Shown here piece after piece: positions 42,437 to 51,240 of a stretch of DNA of 64,000 bases (positions are counted from its first letter, which is position 1; every line of letters begins with the position of its first letter). A model generated the notes under the pieces. The model did not search any database and was not told where the DNA came from. It was given only the letters and a program-made list of their open reading frames with translations. The DNA lies in the NCBI RefSeq assembly GCF_025716945.1, contig NZ_JAOVZT010000005.1:1-64000 (forward strand), written 5' to 3'. The translations under genes were made by a program, and so were the position numbers. The stretch comes from Geodermatophilus sp. YIM 151500. Lineage in GTDB: Bacteria > Actinomycetota > Actinomycetes > Mycobacteriales > Geodermatophilaceae.

Positions 42437-42658
42437 TCAGCGCGCGGTGGTGTCCGGCGCGTCGCTGCCCATCTTGGTGCGCACCGAGGCGAGCGCGTCG
42501 TCGGCCCGGGCCTGCGCCATCCCCGCGACGCTCTGCAGGCGCGGGTCGTCCTTGGCCCTCGCCCAGGCGCGGCGGATCTGCTCGTAGCGCTCGCGGCCGG
42601 CGCGGGCGCCGAGCACGTAGCCGGCGCCGAAGCCGAGAAGGAAAGGCAGCTTCGCCAC
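42437..42658 (-). CDS. Small conserved protein (YtxH-like)
   Basis: 73 residues: a Gly-rich hydrophobic N-terminus (FLLGFGAGYVLGARAG) then a charged helix (RERYEQIRRAWARAKDDPRLQSVAG). Such small membrane-associated proteins accompany dnaG in Actinobacteria. GTG start with AGGAGG 6 bases upstream. Confidence 0.8.
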   Translation of the reverse strand: MAKLPFLLGFGAGYVLGARAGRERYEQIRRAWARAKDDPRLQSVAGMAQARADDALASVRTKMGSDAPDTTAR

Positions 42659-42798
42659 GGAGGACCTCCTGGTGAGGTGGGGCCGATGGGGCTGATCACG
42701 CTACCTGCGGCGGGCGTGACGGCCCCCACCGCGAGCCGGTGCCGGGTCGGCCATGTGCGTGGGGTAACCTCGTCGGGCGTGCGGGTCGCACCCGCCGA

Positions 42799-42871
42799 TC
42801 CCCCGTAGCTCAATTGGCAGAGCATGCGACTGTTAATCGCAGGGTTATTGGTTCGAGTCCAATCGGGGGAG
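42799..42871 (+). tRNA. tRNA-Asn (anticodon GUU)
   Basis: Cloverleaf: acceptor TCCCCCG/CGGGGGA, D arm with AATTGGC loop, anticodon stem TGCGA/TCGCA with loop CTGTTAA (anticodon GTT at 42832-42834), T arm TTGG-TTCGAGT-CCAA. CCA is not encoded. tRNA genes are frequent integration sites, and an accessory island with a decayed transposase starts immediately downstream. Confidence 0.97.
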
Positions 42872-43302
42872 CAAAACCACAGATCAGAGGGCCGCCAGCT
42901 CCTTGAGCGTCCGAGCGGGCCATGAAGAACCCATGATCTAAGTGCGAATCCTGGCGCCTCCGCGGGCTGCGGTCGGATCAGCGCAGTCGCGGAAATCGAT
43001 GGGCCAGTCGATGCCGGACGCCAGGCAGCCGAGGTGCCGGGGCGGATCAGGCTCAGCTTGGCGGGTCGGCCGTAACGGCCCAGGCGGTCTTGACGGCCCC
43101 AGGTCACGCGTACCGGTATCGCCCCAGCACACCGTCCTCCTGTTCACCTCCGGTATCTGCGCCCGCAGCCCACCCGTCTGGCGCACGGCCGCCGGTCCGG
43201 TCATGTGGTCTTCGAGTGCACGGCCGAGTCGCGCTGGGTGAAGAGGCGTCATGGGCTGCGGTGGGCGCTAGGGTCCAGCGCCACGGCGGATGTCCACCAA
43301 AT
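42872..43302. other. Non-coding stretch after tRNA-Asn
   Basis: About 430 bases with no convincing gene. GC is a little lower near the tRNA. No second copy of the tRNA 3' end was seen in the window, so no attachment-site pair can be drawn. The last part precedes the transposase fragment and may be the decayed front of the same insertion sequence. Confidence 0.5.
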
Positions 43303-43722
43303 GCGCTGGCCGAGCTCGATGCGGTCATCGCACAGGCGTGCCGGCCGTGGGCGCACCAGGTGGAGCTGCTGCAGACGATTTTCGGAGTGGGGCCGAAGGT
43401 GGCCCAGGTGATCCTGGCCGAGACCGGCGGGGACATGTCCCGCTTTCCGACCGCCGAGCACCTAGCCTCCTGGGCGGGAGTGGCGGCAGGCGTGCACGAG
43501 TCGGCCGGCAGGCGCACCCCGGTCGGGGCGCCGCACGGCAACAAGTGGCTGACCGCGATGCTGGTCGAGGCGGCCGGCTCGGTAGGCCGGATGAAGGGCC
43601 GGAACTACTTCTCGGCGCAGTTCGCCCGGCTGGCCACCCGCCGCGGGATGAGCCGGGCCGCGGTCGCGGTCGCGCACGGCGCGGACCGGGGCCACCGCGT
43701 GCACCTCTGCCCACCGCGTTAG
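43303..43722 (+). pseudogene. IS110-family transposase, C-terminal fragment
   Basis: About 140 residues matching the Transposase_20 half of IS110/IS116/IS902 enzymes: LLQTIFGVGPKVAQVILAE, FPTAEHLASWAGVAAG, GNKWLTAMLVEAA, ARLATRRGMSRAAVAVAH. The N-terminal DEDD catalytic domain is absent, and after AVAVAH the frame degenerates (HGADRGHRVHLC). A truncated, dead copy at the edge of the catabolic island. Confidence 0.85.
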
Positions 43723-43961
43723 TGGCGGCTCGCTCGCCATCCCGACCTGCCAATCGGCGCGCCGGAGTCGGCCGCCGACCTGCGGGACGCCGACCACGAC
43801 GTCCACCGCCGGAGGTCAGAGCGACGGTCGGCAACCCGGGGCGGGAGGGGTCAGGGCCGGACCGCGAGCTCCCGCAGCGGCCCTAGAGTGCTTTCCGAGG
43901 GCTTCCCTCGCCAGCAGGTGACCCTCGTCCGTGGCGTCCAGGACGGACGGGCACGTGCTTA

Positions 43962-44504
43962 TTAAACCTGCGGCCGCAGTGCGGCCAGCGCTGGGGAGGA
44001 GCGGACGGTGATGGTGAGATCGACCAGTGCCGAGCCGTGGGTGGCTGCAAGGGCTGCGCTGTCCTCTGTGAGGGTCTTGCGATCAAGAAAGCCGGAGTGG
44101 TCGAGGTACAGCCCGGGGGCGAGCACCTGGACAGCGAAGAACCCCGCGAGTACGCCCCGAAGGTCGTTGACCGCCAGGAAGTGGTGGCCGCTGGCGCCGG
44201 TCAGGACGACGGCTGCGGCCTTGCCCTGCAGCGGGGCGCGGGTCTCTCCCCACTTGCCGCGTTCGGTGCCCTCGAGCACGCCCTTGAGCAGGGCGCTGTA
44301 CGTCGCCCGGTAGACGGGGCTGCCGAACACGACGGCATCGGCGCCCTCGATGGCTTCGACGACCTCGGACAGCGCGGTCCGGCTGAGTTCGAGGAGTCCG
44401 GTCTCGGCGCCGCGGTCAGCAGCTCCGGCGAGGATGCCTGCGACCGCCGTGGCCGTCCGGCCGCCCACCTCCGGTCCGCCGGCTAGTCCGAGGACCCTGG
44501 TCAT
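43962..44504 (-). CDS. NAD(P)H-dependent FMN reductase (SsuE/MsuE-like)
   Basis: 180 residues of flavodoxin-like fold: VLGLAGGPEVGGRTATA near the N-terminus, then GADAVVFGSPVYRATYSALLKGVLEG, the classic FMN-reductase motif, and PGLYLDHSGFLDR. It would supply reduced FMN to the FMN-dependent monooxygenase at 54183. ATG overlaps the stop of the FAH-family gene (ATGA). Codon use is slightly less extreme than the housekeeping genes. Confidence 0.9.
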   Translation of the reverse strand: MTRVLGLAGGPEVGGRTATAVAGILAGAADRGAETGLLELSRTALSEVVEAIEGADAVVFGSPVYRATYSALLKGVLEGTERGKWGETRAPLQGKAAAVVLTGASGHHFLAVNDLRGVLAGFFAVQVLAPGLYLDHSGFLDRKTLTEDSAALAATHGSALVDLTITVRSSPALAALRPQV

Positions 44505-45394
44505 CCGGCTTCCCGCATCCGGTCCGGCACGAGGAGCGTCTCGTCGGGACCGGTGAAGGTCTGGACGAGCTCGCCGATGCCCTCGACGTGGCTGCGCAGC
44601 ACGTCGCCCGGACCGAGAAACCGCGGCGGGGTCCGGCCCACGCCGACACCGGGAGGGGTCCCGGTGAACAGGACGTCTCCGGGACAGAGCTCGACAGTGC
44701 GGGAGAGGTAGGCGACCAGGTCGGGCACGGAGAAGATCATCTGCGAGGTGCGGCTGCGCTGGACCACCTCGCCGTTGATCGTGGCGCCGAGGTCGAGGTC
44801 GTCCGGGTTGTCGAGTTCGTCGATCGTCACCAGCGCCGGACCGATCGGCGCGAAACCGCGATGCGACTTCGCCAGGCTGAACTGCGGCACCGGGCCGGAC
44901 ATCTGACCGCGGCGCTCGGACAGGTCCTGTCCGACGGACAACCCGGCGACGGCATCCCAGGCACGAGCGGCGGGGATGCCGCGGCCCCCGCGGCCGATCA
45001 CGACCACGAGCTCGACCTCCCAGTCCACCGACCCGGGCGGCAGCGACACGGTCGTGACCGGGCCGGAGATCGCCGAGGCGAACTTGGTGAAGATCACCGG
45101 CGTCTCGGGTCGAGCGATGCCGGCCTCGGCGGCGTGGTCGGCATAGTTCAGTCCGACGGCGAACACCTGCCGCGGCCGCGGCGACGGCGCCCCGAGCCGG
45201 ACAGGGTCGAGGTCGCCGGTGTCGGTCGGCGTCAGATCGCCGGCGCTGGTCTCGCACCAGGCGACGAACTCCTCCCACCTGTCGTAGACGTCCTGCGGGC
45301 CGGAGGAGAAGTGGCCGCGGCTGGCCGCCGCGACGTCGACGAGGCCACTGGCGGTCGACACCTGCAGGCGGCCATCGAGGTTGAGCAGACGCAC
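44501..45394 (-). CDS. Fumarylacetoacetate hydrolase (FAH) family protein
   Basis: 297 residues: an N-terminal cap, then the FAH core with FAVGLNYADHAAEAG, the metal ligand run VDWEVELVVVIG, and FSLAKSHRGFAPIGP; the closing motif is LCPGDVLFTGTPPGVGVG. FAH members hydrolyse C-C bonds, decarboxylate or isomerise beta-diketo or enol acids with Mg2+. In this cluster it probably acts on a ring-opened keto acid. GTG 45394. Followed with 4-base overlap by the FMN reductase. Confidence 0.92.
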   Translation of the reverse strand: MRLLNLDGRLQVSTASGLVDVAAASRGHFSSGPQDVYDRWEEFVAWCETSAGDLTPTDTGDLDPVRLGAPSPRPRQVFAVGLNYADHAAEAGIARPETPVIFTKFASAISGPVTTVSLPPGSVDWEVELVVVIGRGGRGIPAARAWDAVAGLSVGQDLSERRGQMSGPVPQFSLAKSHRGFAPIGPALVTIDELDNPDDLDLGATINGEVVQRSRTSQMIFSVPDLVAYLSRTVELCPGDVLFTGTPPGVGVGRTPPRFLGPGDVLRSHVEGIGELVQTFTGPDETLLVPDRMREAG

Positions 45395-45472
45395 CTGGGC
45401 TCCGTTTCGTCCGTGAAGCGTGCTGGGGATGTTCGATCGGTCGACCGGCGCGACTGACGGTCCGACGCGGGA

Positions 45473-46276
45473 TCAATCGCCGGCCGAGTCCTGCCAGAAG
45501 ACGTCGACCAGTCGATCGACGATGTCCTGCATCTGCTGCAGGGCCTCCGGGATGCGGGCGCGTCCGAAGCGGTAGCGGGGACCGTTGAGGGTCAGGACCG
45601 CCACCAGGGTTCCGGACGAGTCCCGCACCGGCCGCGACAGGGAGATGAGTTCTTCCTCGAGCTCGTTGTCCATGACCGCGAACCCCTGTTCCCGGACCTG
45701 GTCCACTTCCCTCAGCAGGACTGCCCGGTCGGTGATGGTGTGCGAGGTGTAGGCCTCGAGCTTCTCGGGGAGCAGCGCGACGACCCTCTCGGTCGGCATC
45801 TCGGCGAGCAGCACCTTGCCGGAGGAGCTGGCGTGCAGCGGGTACCGCTGGCCGACCATGTGCTGGGACATGCTGCTCCGGATGCCGACCAGGTGCGAAC
45901 CGAAGGCCTCGGCGACCAGATCCAGCCCGTCCTGAGCATTCGGTACTGACAAGGTCGCTGACTCGTTGAACTTGTCCGCCAGTTCCTGGACCAACGGCTG
46001 CGCCCTGGCGACCAGTCCGACGTAGGGGTCGGCGTGGCGCCCGAGCCGGGCCATCTCCCACCCCAGGATGTAATTGTGGTCGATCCGGTCCACCAGTCCG
46101 GTTCGCTCGAGGCTGTAGAGCAGGCGGAAGGCGGTGGGACGAGAGATGCCCACCGCCTTCGCCAGCGTGGTCACGGTGGCCCCGGTGCGCGGTTGGGCAG
46201 CCAGTTCCCGTAGCAGCCGCACCGCCTTCGTCACCGACTTGTTGGCCATGTCCGCAGGTTCAGGTGCCTCGCTCAT
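45473..46276 (-). CDS. IclR-family transcriptional regulator
   Basis: 267 residues: an N-terminal winged helix (KAVRLLRELAAQPRTGATVTTLAKAVGISRPTAFRLLYSLERTGL) and the IclR effector domain (SMSQHMVGQRYPLHASSSGKVLLAEMP, EEELISLSRPVRDSSG). It is the only regulator in the 43-62 kb island. A GTTCA-N5-TGGAC dyad lies upstream of its own gene and the same dyad occurs in tandem in four other promoters, so it is the likely regulon master. ATG 46276; the effector is presumably a pathway acid. Confidence 0.94.
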   Translation of the reverse strand: MSEAPEPADMANKSVTKAVRLLRELAAQPRTGATVTTLAKAVGISRPTAFRLLYSLERTGLVDRIDHNYILGWEMARLGRHADPYVGLVARAQPLVQELADKFNESATLSVPNAQDGLDLVAEAFGSHLVGIRSSMSQHMVGQRYPLHASSSGKVLLAEMPTERVVALLPEKLEAYTSHTITDRAVLLREVDQVREQGFAVMDNELEEELISLSRPVRDSSGTLVAVLTLNGPRYRFGRARIPEALQQMQDIVDRLVDVFWQDSAGD

Positions 46277-46354
46277 GCCGCCCTCTCGTCCCGTTGTCCG
46301 ACGTGTCCGCGTCGCGGCGCGTGCGCCGGCATCGCCGACTAAGTGTATCGGCGT

Positions 46355-46369
46355 GTTCAGATAGTGGAC
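46355..46369. promoter_or_regulatory. IclR dyad at its own promoter
   Basis: GTTCA-GATAG-TGGAC, one mismatch from GTTCA-N5-TGAAC. It overlaps a plausible -35 on the minus strand, with TACACT (46347-46342) as -10. Unlike the other four promoters, only a single dyad is found, which suggests weaker autoregulation. Confidence 0.6.
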
Positions 46370-46427
46370 ACCGCGTGGGTGAGCGTGGCCGCCATGGAGT
46401 GTGGCGGAGCGACAGAGGTGGACCTCC

Positions 46428-47774
46428 TCAGGTCGAGGTGCCGACGGGAGCGGCGGTTCGGAAGTGGGCGGTGCGCAGTGCGCCGGTGATCTCACGGGCC
46501 GCGCGCAGACCGGTCTCGATGGCGCCGTCGATGAAGCCGGCCCAGAGGTTCGCGATGTCGCTGCCGGCGAAGTGGAGGACGCCCTCGGGAGCCTGCTGCG
46601 CGGCCAGGTAGCGGGTGACCTGCCCCGGGCGGTTCATGAGCCAGGTCTCCCGCGAGTACGGGTCGCTCATCCAGTCGTGACCGGTCACCTCGAGGACTTC
46701 GAGGTCGTCGCGCCACACGGCCAGTGCGCGCTGGACGGCGTCGCGGTCGGTGACGTCCAGCCGCGTCGAGTCGGCGCCGAATCCCACCAGGACCGCGTCG
46801 TCGTCACCGATGTACTCGGTGCGGACCACCGACAGCGGTTCCGCGCCCCGCGAGTAGGCGAAGAAGGGGCGGATCGGGCCGCGCACCCGGATCCAGACCT
46901 TGGTGCCGCGTGAGGCGGTCTTCTCCCGGCTCGCGGCGAGCTTGCCCTCGTTCAGCGGAGGGGAGACGTCGAGGTCGCCGAGGATGTTCATGGGCAGGGT
47001 GAGGACGACTCGCCCCGCTGCGACGGTCTGGCCGTCGGCCAGGTGGACGCGGGCGCCGTCCGGCTGGTGCTCGATGCGCCGGACCTCCGCGCCGGTGCGG
47101 ATGTCCGCGGCCGTGTCGGCGGCGATGGCGGCCACCAGGGCCTGGGTGCCCTCGGCGAGCCGGAAGACGGCGGAGGCCTCGTGCATCAGGTGCCAGGAGC
47201 CGGCGGTGGCGGCGGTCCAGCGCAGTGCCGAGCTGAAGGCGCCGTCGGTGAGCGGAGCGTTGAAGTGCCCGACCCAGGCGGCCTCGTTCGCGTGGTACTC
47301 CTCGACGCTCAACTGCAGCTCGTCGAGCTTTTCCTGCACGCTGTACCGGTCGGCCTCGGCAAGCTCCGGGGCCGCGGTGGGGGCGTCCGGGCGCGGAATG
47401 AACCGCATCGTGTCGGCGAGCAGCCGGCGCATCCCGGGGTCGATGAGCCGCATGAACTCCTCGAGCGTTCCCCGGCGGAGCTGGTCGCCGGCGAGCCAGT
47501 ACGCCTCCTCCGGCCGTGGGCCGCGGGTCACGCCCAGTCCGTAGCGGGTGACCTCGGCCCACGCGTGCGGCTGTACCCAGTGCAGCCAGTTCCCCCCGAT
47601 CTCGAGATCGCGGCCGAGTCGACGGTCGGTGAACACCCGTCCGCCGAGCCGGTCGCGCGCCTCCAGGACGATCACGCTGAGACCGGTACGGGACAGCTCA
47701 CGAGCGGTGATCAACCCCGCTATGCCGCCACCGACGACGACCACGTCGGCCTCCCTGTCGATGCTGCTCGCCAT
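46428..47774 (-). CDS. FAD-dependent amine oxidase (monoamine oxidase family)
   Basis: 448 residues: a dinucleotide-binding N-terminus (DVVVVGGGIAGLITARELSRTGLSVIVLEARDRLGGR), a conserved substrate region, and a C-terminal FAD motif (LHFAGSDIANLWAGFIDGAIETGLRAA). It oxidises an amine to an imine with H2O2 release. No signal peptide, so cytoplasmic. The promoter carries the tandem IclR dyads. It suggests the island's substrate is an amine, but not which. Confidence 0.93.
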   Translation of the reverse strand: MASSIDREADVVVVGGGIAGLITARELSRTGLSVIVLEARDRLGGRVFTDRRLGRDLEIGGNWLHWVQPHAWAEVTRYGLGVTRGPRPEEAYWLAGDQLRRGTLEEFMRLIDPGMRRLLADTMRFIPRPDAPTAAPELAEADRYSVQEKLDELQLSVEEYHANEAAWVGHFNAPLTDGAFSSALRWTAATAGSWHLMHEASAVFRLAEGTQALVAAIAADTAADIRTGAEVRRIEHQPDGARVHLADGQTVAAGRVVLTLPMNILGDLDVSPPLNEGKLAASREKTASRGTKVWIRVRGPIRPFFAYSRGAEPLSVVRTEYIGDDDAVLVGFGADSTRLDVTDRDAVQRALAVWRDDLEVLEVTGHDWMSDPYSRETWLMNRPGQVTRYLAAQQAPEGVLHFAGSDIANLWAGFIDGAIETGLRAAREITGALRTAHFRTAAPVGTST

Positions 47775-47841
47775 AGCCTGCTCCTCGCGGTTCCGAAGGC
47801 GGTGGGACGCGTAGACCTGCGCCGGCGAGGCGCTCGTCCAC

Positions 47842-47902
47842 GTCCATTTTCTGAACGAAACGTTCAGGAAGAGAGCCTGAGCTGTAGGTCACAGTCTGTC
47901 AA
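47842..47902 (-). promoter_or_regulatory. Amine-oxidase promoter with two IclR-type dyads
   Basis: On the minus strand: -35 TTGACA (47902-47897), 17-base spacer, -10 CAGGCT (47879-47874). Dyads in plus orientation are GTCCA-TTTTC-TGAAC at 47842-47856 and GTTCA-GGAAG-AGAGC at 47862-47876, exactly 20 bases apart; the upstream one overlaps the -10. A bound regulator would block the polymerase. Confidence 0.65.
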
Positions 47903-48202
47903 GGCGTCCAGCGCCCGGCTCGCCCTCCCCACGCTCGTCGCCGCGCGAGCCGGAGATGTCCCACAGGGGGTCGGCGTGCTGCCTCGGCGGCGGTCCGGCG
48001 ACCCCGGTGGCCGGTCGGGTCGCGGGTCATCGGTTCCCCCATGGTGACTGCCATTCCCGCCTCAACTGCGGATTCGCGGTTCGGCTCCCCCGGGGGCGTC
48101 GAAGGGGAGGTGTCACGACGCCTCGGGCGGCGTGGCGACGGGCCGTCGAGGCGCGGCGCATCCCCGCGTCGAGGTCTTGTGGCGGTCCGCACGAACAAGT
48201 TC
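47903..48202. other. Non-coding region between amine oxidase and MFS transporter
   Basis: Divergent spacer of 300 bases between the two promoter boxes. It is GC-rich with several short open readings but no credible ribosome site or family match. Nothing else recognised. Confidence 0.5.
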
Positions 48203-48257
48203 TTGACGAGGCCTGAGGCGCCTGTCACACTTTGGACGCAACGTTCACAAATTGAAC
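48203..48257 (+). promoter_or_regulatory. MFS-operon promoter with two IclR-type dyads
   Basis: -35 TTGACG (48203-48208), 17-base spacer, -10 CACACT (48226-48231). Dyads: TGTCA-CACTT-TGGAC (48223-48237, weak) and GTTCA-CAAAT-TGAAC (48243-48257, perfect), exactly 20 bases apart. The first overlaps the -10, as at the amine oxidase. The 147-base leader before the GTG shows nothing further. Confidence 0.72.
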
Positions 48258-48404
48258 GACGGGGATCGCGACTCTGTACCGACGGTGATGGCATCACGTG
48301 CGACCAGCCCATCGCCGAACATCCGTTCATCCGCTGGCGACCGTCCGTCGCCTCCTCGTCGTCCGAGACCACGACGACGACGGCCGTGCCCCTTAGGAGC
48401 GCTG

Positions 48405-49766
48405 GTGTCAACCAACAACAGATCGGTCGGAAAGATCCGCACGCCGGAGGCCAAGCGGCGTTTCCTGATCCGGCTGGCCGCCGTCCTCGTCGGCGGGATG
48501 TTCATCGACGGCTACATCCTCGGGATCATCGGCACGGTGATCGGCACGATCGGGACCGATCTGGAGATCACGCCGCTCTACGAGGGGCTCATCGCGGCGT
48601 CCGCGCTGCTGGGCATCTTCATCGGCTCGCCGCTGGGCGGCTGGGCCGCCGACAAGTTCGGCCGCAAGCCGATGTTCATGGTGGACATGGGCCTGTTCGT
48701 CGTCGGGTCCGCGCTGCAGTTCTTCGTCGACTCACCGTTGCAGTTGTTCCTGGTGCGGCTGCTGATGGGCATCGCGATCGGCGCGGAGTACTCCGTGGGC
48801 TGGCCGCTGATGTCGGAATTCGCTCCGGCCCGGCTGCGCGGGACGCTGTTGGTGCTGAGCGAGGTCGGCTGGTACGTCGGCTTCATGGTGGCCTTCATCG
48901 TGGGCTACGTGCTCACCGAGTACACCAACGTGGATTGGCGGGTCGTCCTCGGCACCAGCACCGTGCTGGCCGTGATCCTGCTCATCGCCCGACTCGGCCT
49001 GCCCGAATCGCCGCGCTGGCTGTTCAACGTCGGCCGTATCGACGATGCCCACGCGGTCGCGCACGAGTACCTGGAGAACCCCCGCGACATCACCGACATC
49101 GACCACGAGGACCAGCGCAAGGGCAGCTTCGGGATGCTGTTCTCCCCGCAGTACTGGCGGGCCACGGTCTTCATCTCGGTGTTCTGGTTCTGCGCCGTCA
49201 CGCCGTACTTCGCCATCGCCACCTTCGCCGCCAGCGTGCTGGAGGACTACGGCCTGGCGTCGGGGCTGGCCGGCGGGGTCGGGCTCACCGCGCTCGCTGC
49301 CCTCGGGGTGGTGGTCTCCACGATCCTGGTCGACCGGGTCGGCCGCCGTCCGCTGACCAACCCGCCGCAGTGGCTGTGTGCCGTTCTCCTCGCCGTCATC
49401 GGCCTGTGGGTGGGCGCGCCGCCGGTGGTCGTGCTGATCCTCTTCCTCGCCTTCTCCTTCTTCAACGCCATGTACACCGCGCTGACCGGGGTCTACCCGG
49501 GTGAGATCTTCCCGACCGAGGTCCGTGGGCTGGGCACCGGCTTCGCCGCCGCCGTCAGCCGGATCGGGGCCGCCGCGGGCACCTTCCTGATCCCGACGTC
49601 CCTCGAGCAGCTCGGGGCCGGGCCGACCATGCTCATCGCCGCCGCCATCGCCGCCATCGGTGCCGCGGTCTCCCAGGCCCTGGCCCCGGAGACCAAGGGG
49701 CTCAACCTCAGCGACACCTCCGCCGGGCTGGAGCACGGGCACCACCTGGTCCGCGAGGCCGCATGA
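48405..49766 (+). CDS. MFS metabolite:H+ symporter
   Basis: 453 residues, 12 membrane segments. Signature GWAADKFGRKPMF between segments 2 and 3, the sugar-porter-like RLLMGIAIGAEYSVGWPLMSEFAPARLRG, and the second-half VDRVGRRPLT. This set is that of carboxylate or aromatic acid symporters (AAHS/sugar porter clade). The likely importer of the island substrate. GTG 48405 with AGGAGC; a longer reading is Arg/Pro-rich shadow. First gene of the IclR-controlled operon. Confidence 0.92.
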   Translation: MSTNNRSVGKIRTPEAKRRFLIRLAAVLVGGMFIDGYILGIIGTVIGTIGTDLEITPLYEGLIAASALLGIFIGSPLGGWAADKFGRKPMFMVDMGLFVVGSALQFFVDSPLQLFLVRLLMGIAIGAEYSVGWPLMSEFAPARLRGTLLVLSEVGWYVGFMVAFIVGYVLTEYTNVDWRVVLGTSTVLAVILLIARLGLPESPRWLFNVGRIDDAHAVAHEYLENPRDITDIDHEDQRKGSFGMLFSPQYWRATVFISVFWFCAVTPYFAIATFAASVLEDYGLASGLAGGVGLTALAALGVVVSTILVDRVGRRPLTNPPQWLCAVLLAVIGLWVGAPPVVVLILFLAFSFFNAMYTALTGVYPGEIFPTEVRGLGTGFAAAVSRIGAAAGTFLIPTSLEQLGAGPTMLIAAAIAAIGAAVSQALAPETKGLNLSDTSAGLEHGHHLVREAA

Positions 49767-49771
49767 CTCCC

Positions 49772-49868
49772 GCTCGGGCACCGGCCGATCTCGGCCGGTG
49801 CCCGAGCTGGTCTCGATCCGGGCGGAGCGTCCGCACCGACGACCCACCGCGGCCGCTCCGCCCGGATC
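49772..49868 (+). terminator. Two perfect hairpins between MFS gene and ribBA
   Basis: First: GCTCGGGCACCGGCCGA (49772-49788), TC, TCGGCCGGTGCCCGAGC (49791-49807), 17 pairs. Second: GATCCGGGCGGAGCG (49815-49829) and CGCTCCGCCCGGATC (49854-49868), 15 pairs with a 24-base loop. They follow the MFS stop by 5 bases. They may partially terminate or stabilise the transporter mRNA, leaving ribBA expression lower. No FMN-riboswitch core was seen. Confidence 0.7.
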
Positions 49869-49916
49869 GGCTCGACACCTCACCGACGTCCGCGCCGAGG
49901 AAGGAACTCTGCAGTC

Positions 49917-51125
49917 ATGTCACCTCTCACCGCCGCCGTCACCGCTCTGGCCAACGGGGGCATGGTCCTCGTCGTCGACGACGAGGACCGGGAGAACGAG
50001 GGCGACCTCATCATGGCCGCGGAGTACGCGACCACCGATGCCGTCGCCTTCTTCCTGGAGCACACGTCCGGGTTCCTGTGCGTGGCCGTCGACGAGGCCC
50101 GCGCGGACGCCCTCGGCCTCGAGCTGATGGTTCCGGACAACACCGAGGCCCACCGGACGGCGTTCCTGGTCAGCGTCGACTACCGGCGCGGGACCACGAG
50201 CGGCATCAGCGCCGGCGACCGCGCGGCCACCATCCGCGCCCTGGCCGACCCGGCCCTCGACCCCACCGACCTCGCCCGACCCGGGCACGTCATGCCGCTG
50301 CTGGCCAGGCCCGGCGGCGTGCTGGAGCGCCCAGGACACACCGAGGCCGGCGTCGACCTGTGCCGCATGGCGGGGCTGAGCGGTGCGGCGCTGCTCTGCG
50401 AGATCGTCACCCCCGACCGGCGCGACATGATGCGCGGAGACGACCTGGCGCGGTTGGCCGCCGAGCACGGGATCCCGATGATCTCCATCGCGGACCTGCG
50501 GACGTGGCGGGAACGGGCCGAGCGGGCCGTGACCCGGGCCGGGCAGAGCTCGCTGCCCACCGAGATCGGGCACTTCGACGCGATCGCCTACTCCTCGCCG
50601 AGTGACGACGTCGAGCACCTGGCCCTGGTCATGGGTGACGTCGCCGCCGCCGATGCGCCTCTGGTCCGTGTGCACAGCGAGTGCCTCACCGGGGACCTCG
50701 CGGGCTCGCTGCGCTGCGACTGCGGCAGCCAGTTCCGGTCGGCGCTGAGCGCCATCGCCGACGCCGGCACGGGGATCCTGATCTACCTCCGCGGGCACGA
50801 GGGCCGCGGCATCGGTCTCGGCCACAAGCTGCGCGCCTACGAACTCCAGCAGTACGAGGGCCTCGACACCGTCGACGCCAACGTGAGCCTCGGCCTGCCG
50901 GTGGACAGCCGGGACTACCGCGCCGCCGGCGAGATCCTCGACGACCTCGGCGTGTGCAGCGTGCGGTTGATGACCAACAACCCCGACAAGGCGCGGGCAC
51001 TGACCGACCACGGCATCACCGTGGCCGGGCGCGTCCCCCACGAGTCGATGCCCAACCCCCACAACTGGTCGTACCTGGCCGCCAAGCGCGACCGCATGGG
51101 TCACACCCTGCAGCGACTCAGCTGA
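49917..51125 (+). CDS. ribBA: Bifunctional DHBP synthase / GTP cyclohydrolase II
   Basis: 402 residues: an N-terminal RibB domain (VVDDEDRENEGDLIMAAEYAT, RTAFLVSVDYRRGTTSGISAGDRAATIRAL) and a C-terminal RibA domain (VRVHSECLTGDLAGSLRCDCGSQ with the zinc cysteines, YLRGHEGRGIGLGHKLRAYELQ). It makes the two riboflavin precursors. Placed in a catabolic operon next to FMN- and FAD-using enzymes, it probably raises flavin supply when the pathway is on; the housekeeping rib operon is likely elsewhere. ATG 49917 after GGAAGGAAC. Confidence 0.95.
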   Translation: MSPLTAAVTALANGGMVLVVDDEDRENEGDLIMAAEYATTDAVAFFLEHTSGFLCVAVDEARADALGLELMVPDNTEAHRTAFLVSVDYRRGTTSGISAGDRAATIRALADPALDPTDLARPGHVMPLLARPGGVLERPGHTEAGVDLCRMAGLSGAALLCEIVTPDRRDMMRGDDLARLAAEHGIPMISIADLRTWRERAERAVTRAGQSSLPTEIGHFDAIAYSSPSDDVEHLALVMGDVAAADAPLVRVHSECLTGDLAGSLRCDCGSQFRSALSAIADAGTGILIYLRGHEGRGIGLGHKLRAYELQQYEGLDTVDANVSLGLPVDSRDYRAAGEILDDLGVCSVRLMTNNPDKARALTDHGITVAGRVPHESMPNPHNWSYLAAKRDRMGHTLQRLS

Positions 51126-51240
51126 TCCAGCTGCGGACCGTCGCACAGCGGCGATCGCCGGCGCCGCACCGCCGTGCCCGGCCGCCGACCACACACACCG
51201 ACACCGATCGACCTGTGCCAGACACAGGGGAGGATCCCTC

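Noticed and set aside
43090-43722. A complete IS110 transposase
   Set aside because: The catalytic N-terminal domain is missing and the C-terminus is frameshifted; only a fragment remains.
45404-45445. IclR dyads between the FAH-family gene and iclR
   Set aside because: GTTTC-N5-TGAAG and GTTCG-N5-TCGAC are partial matches, not 20 bases apart, so not called.
49767-49916. FMN riboswitch in front of ribBA
   Set aside because: The leader consists of two simple hairpins; conserved FMN-aptamer elements were not found.
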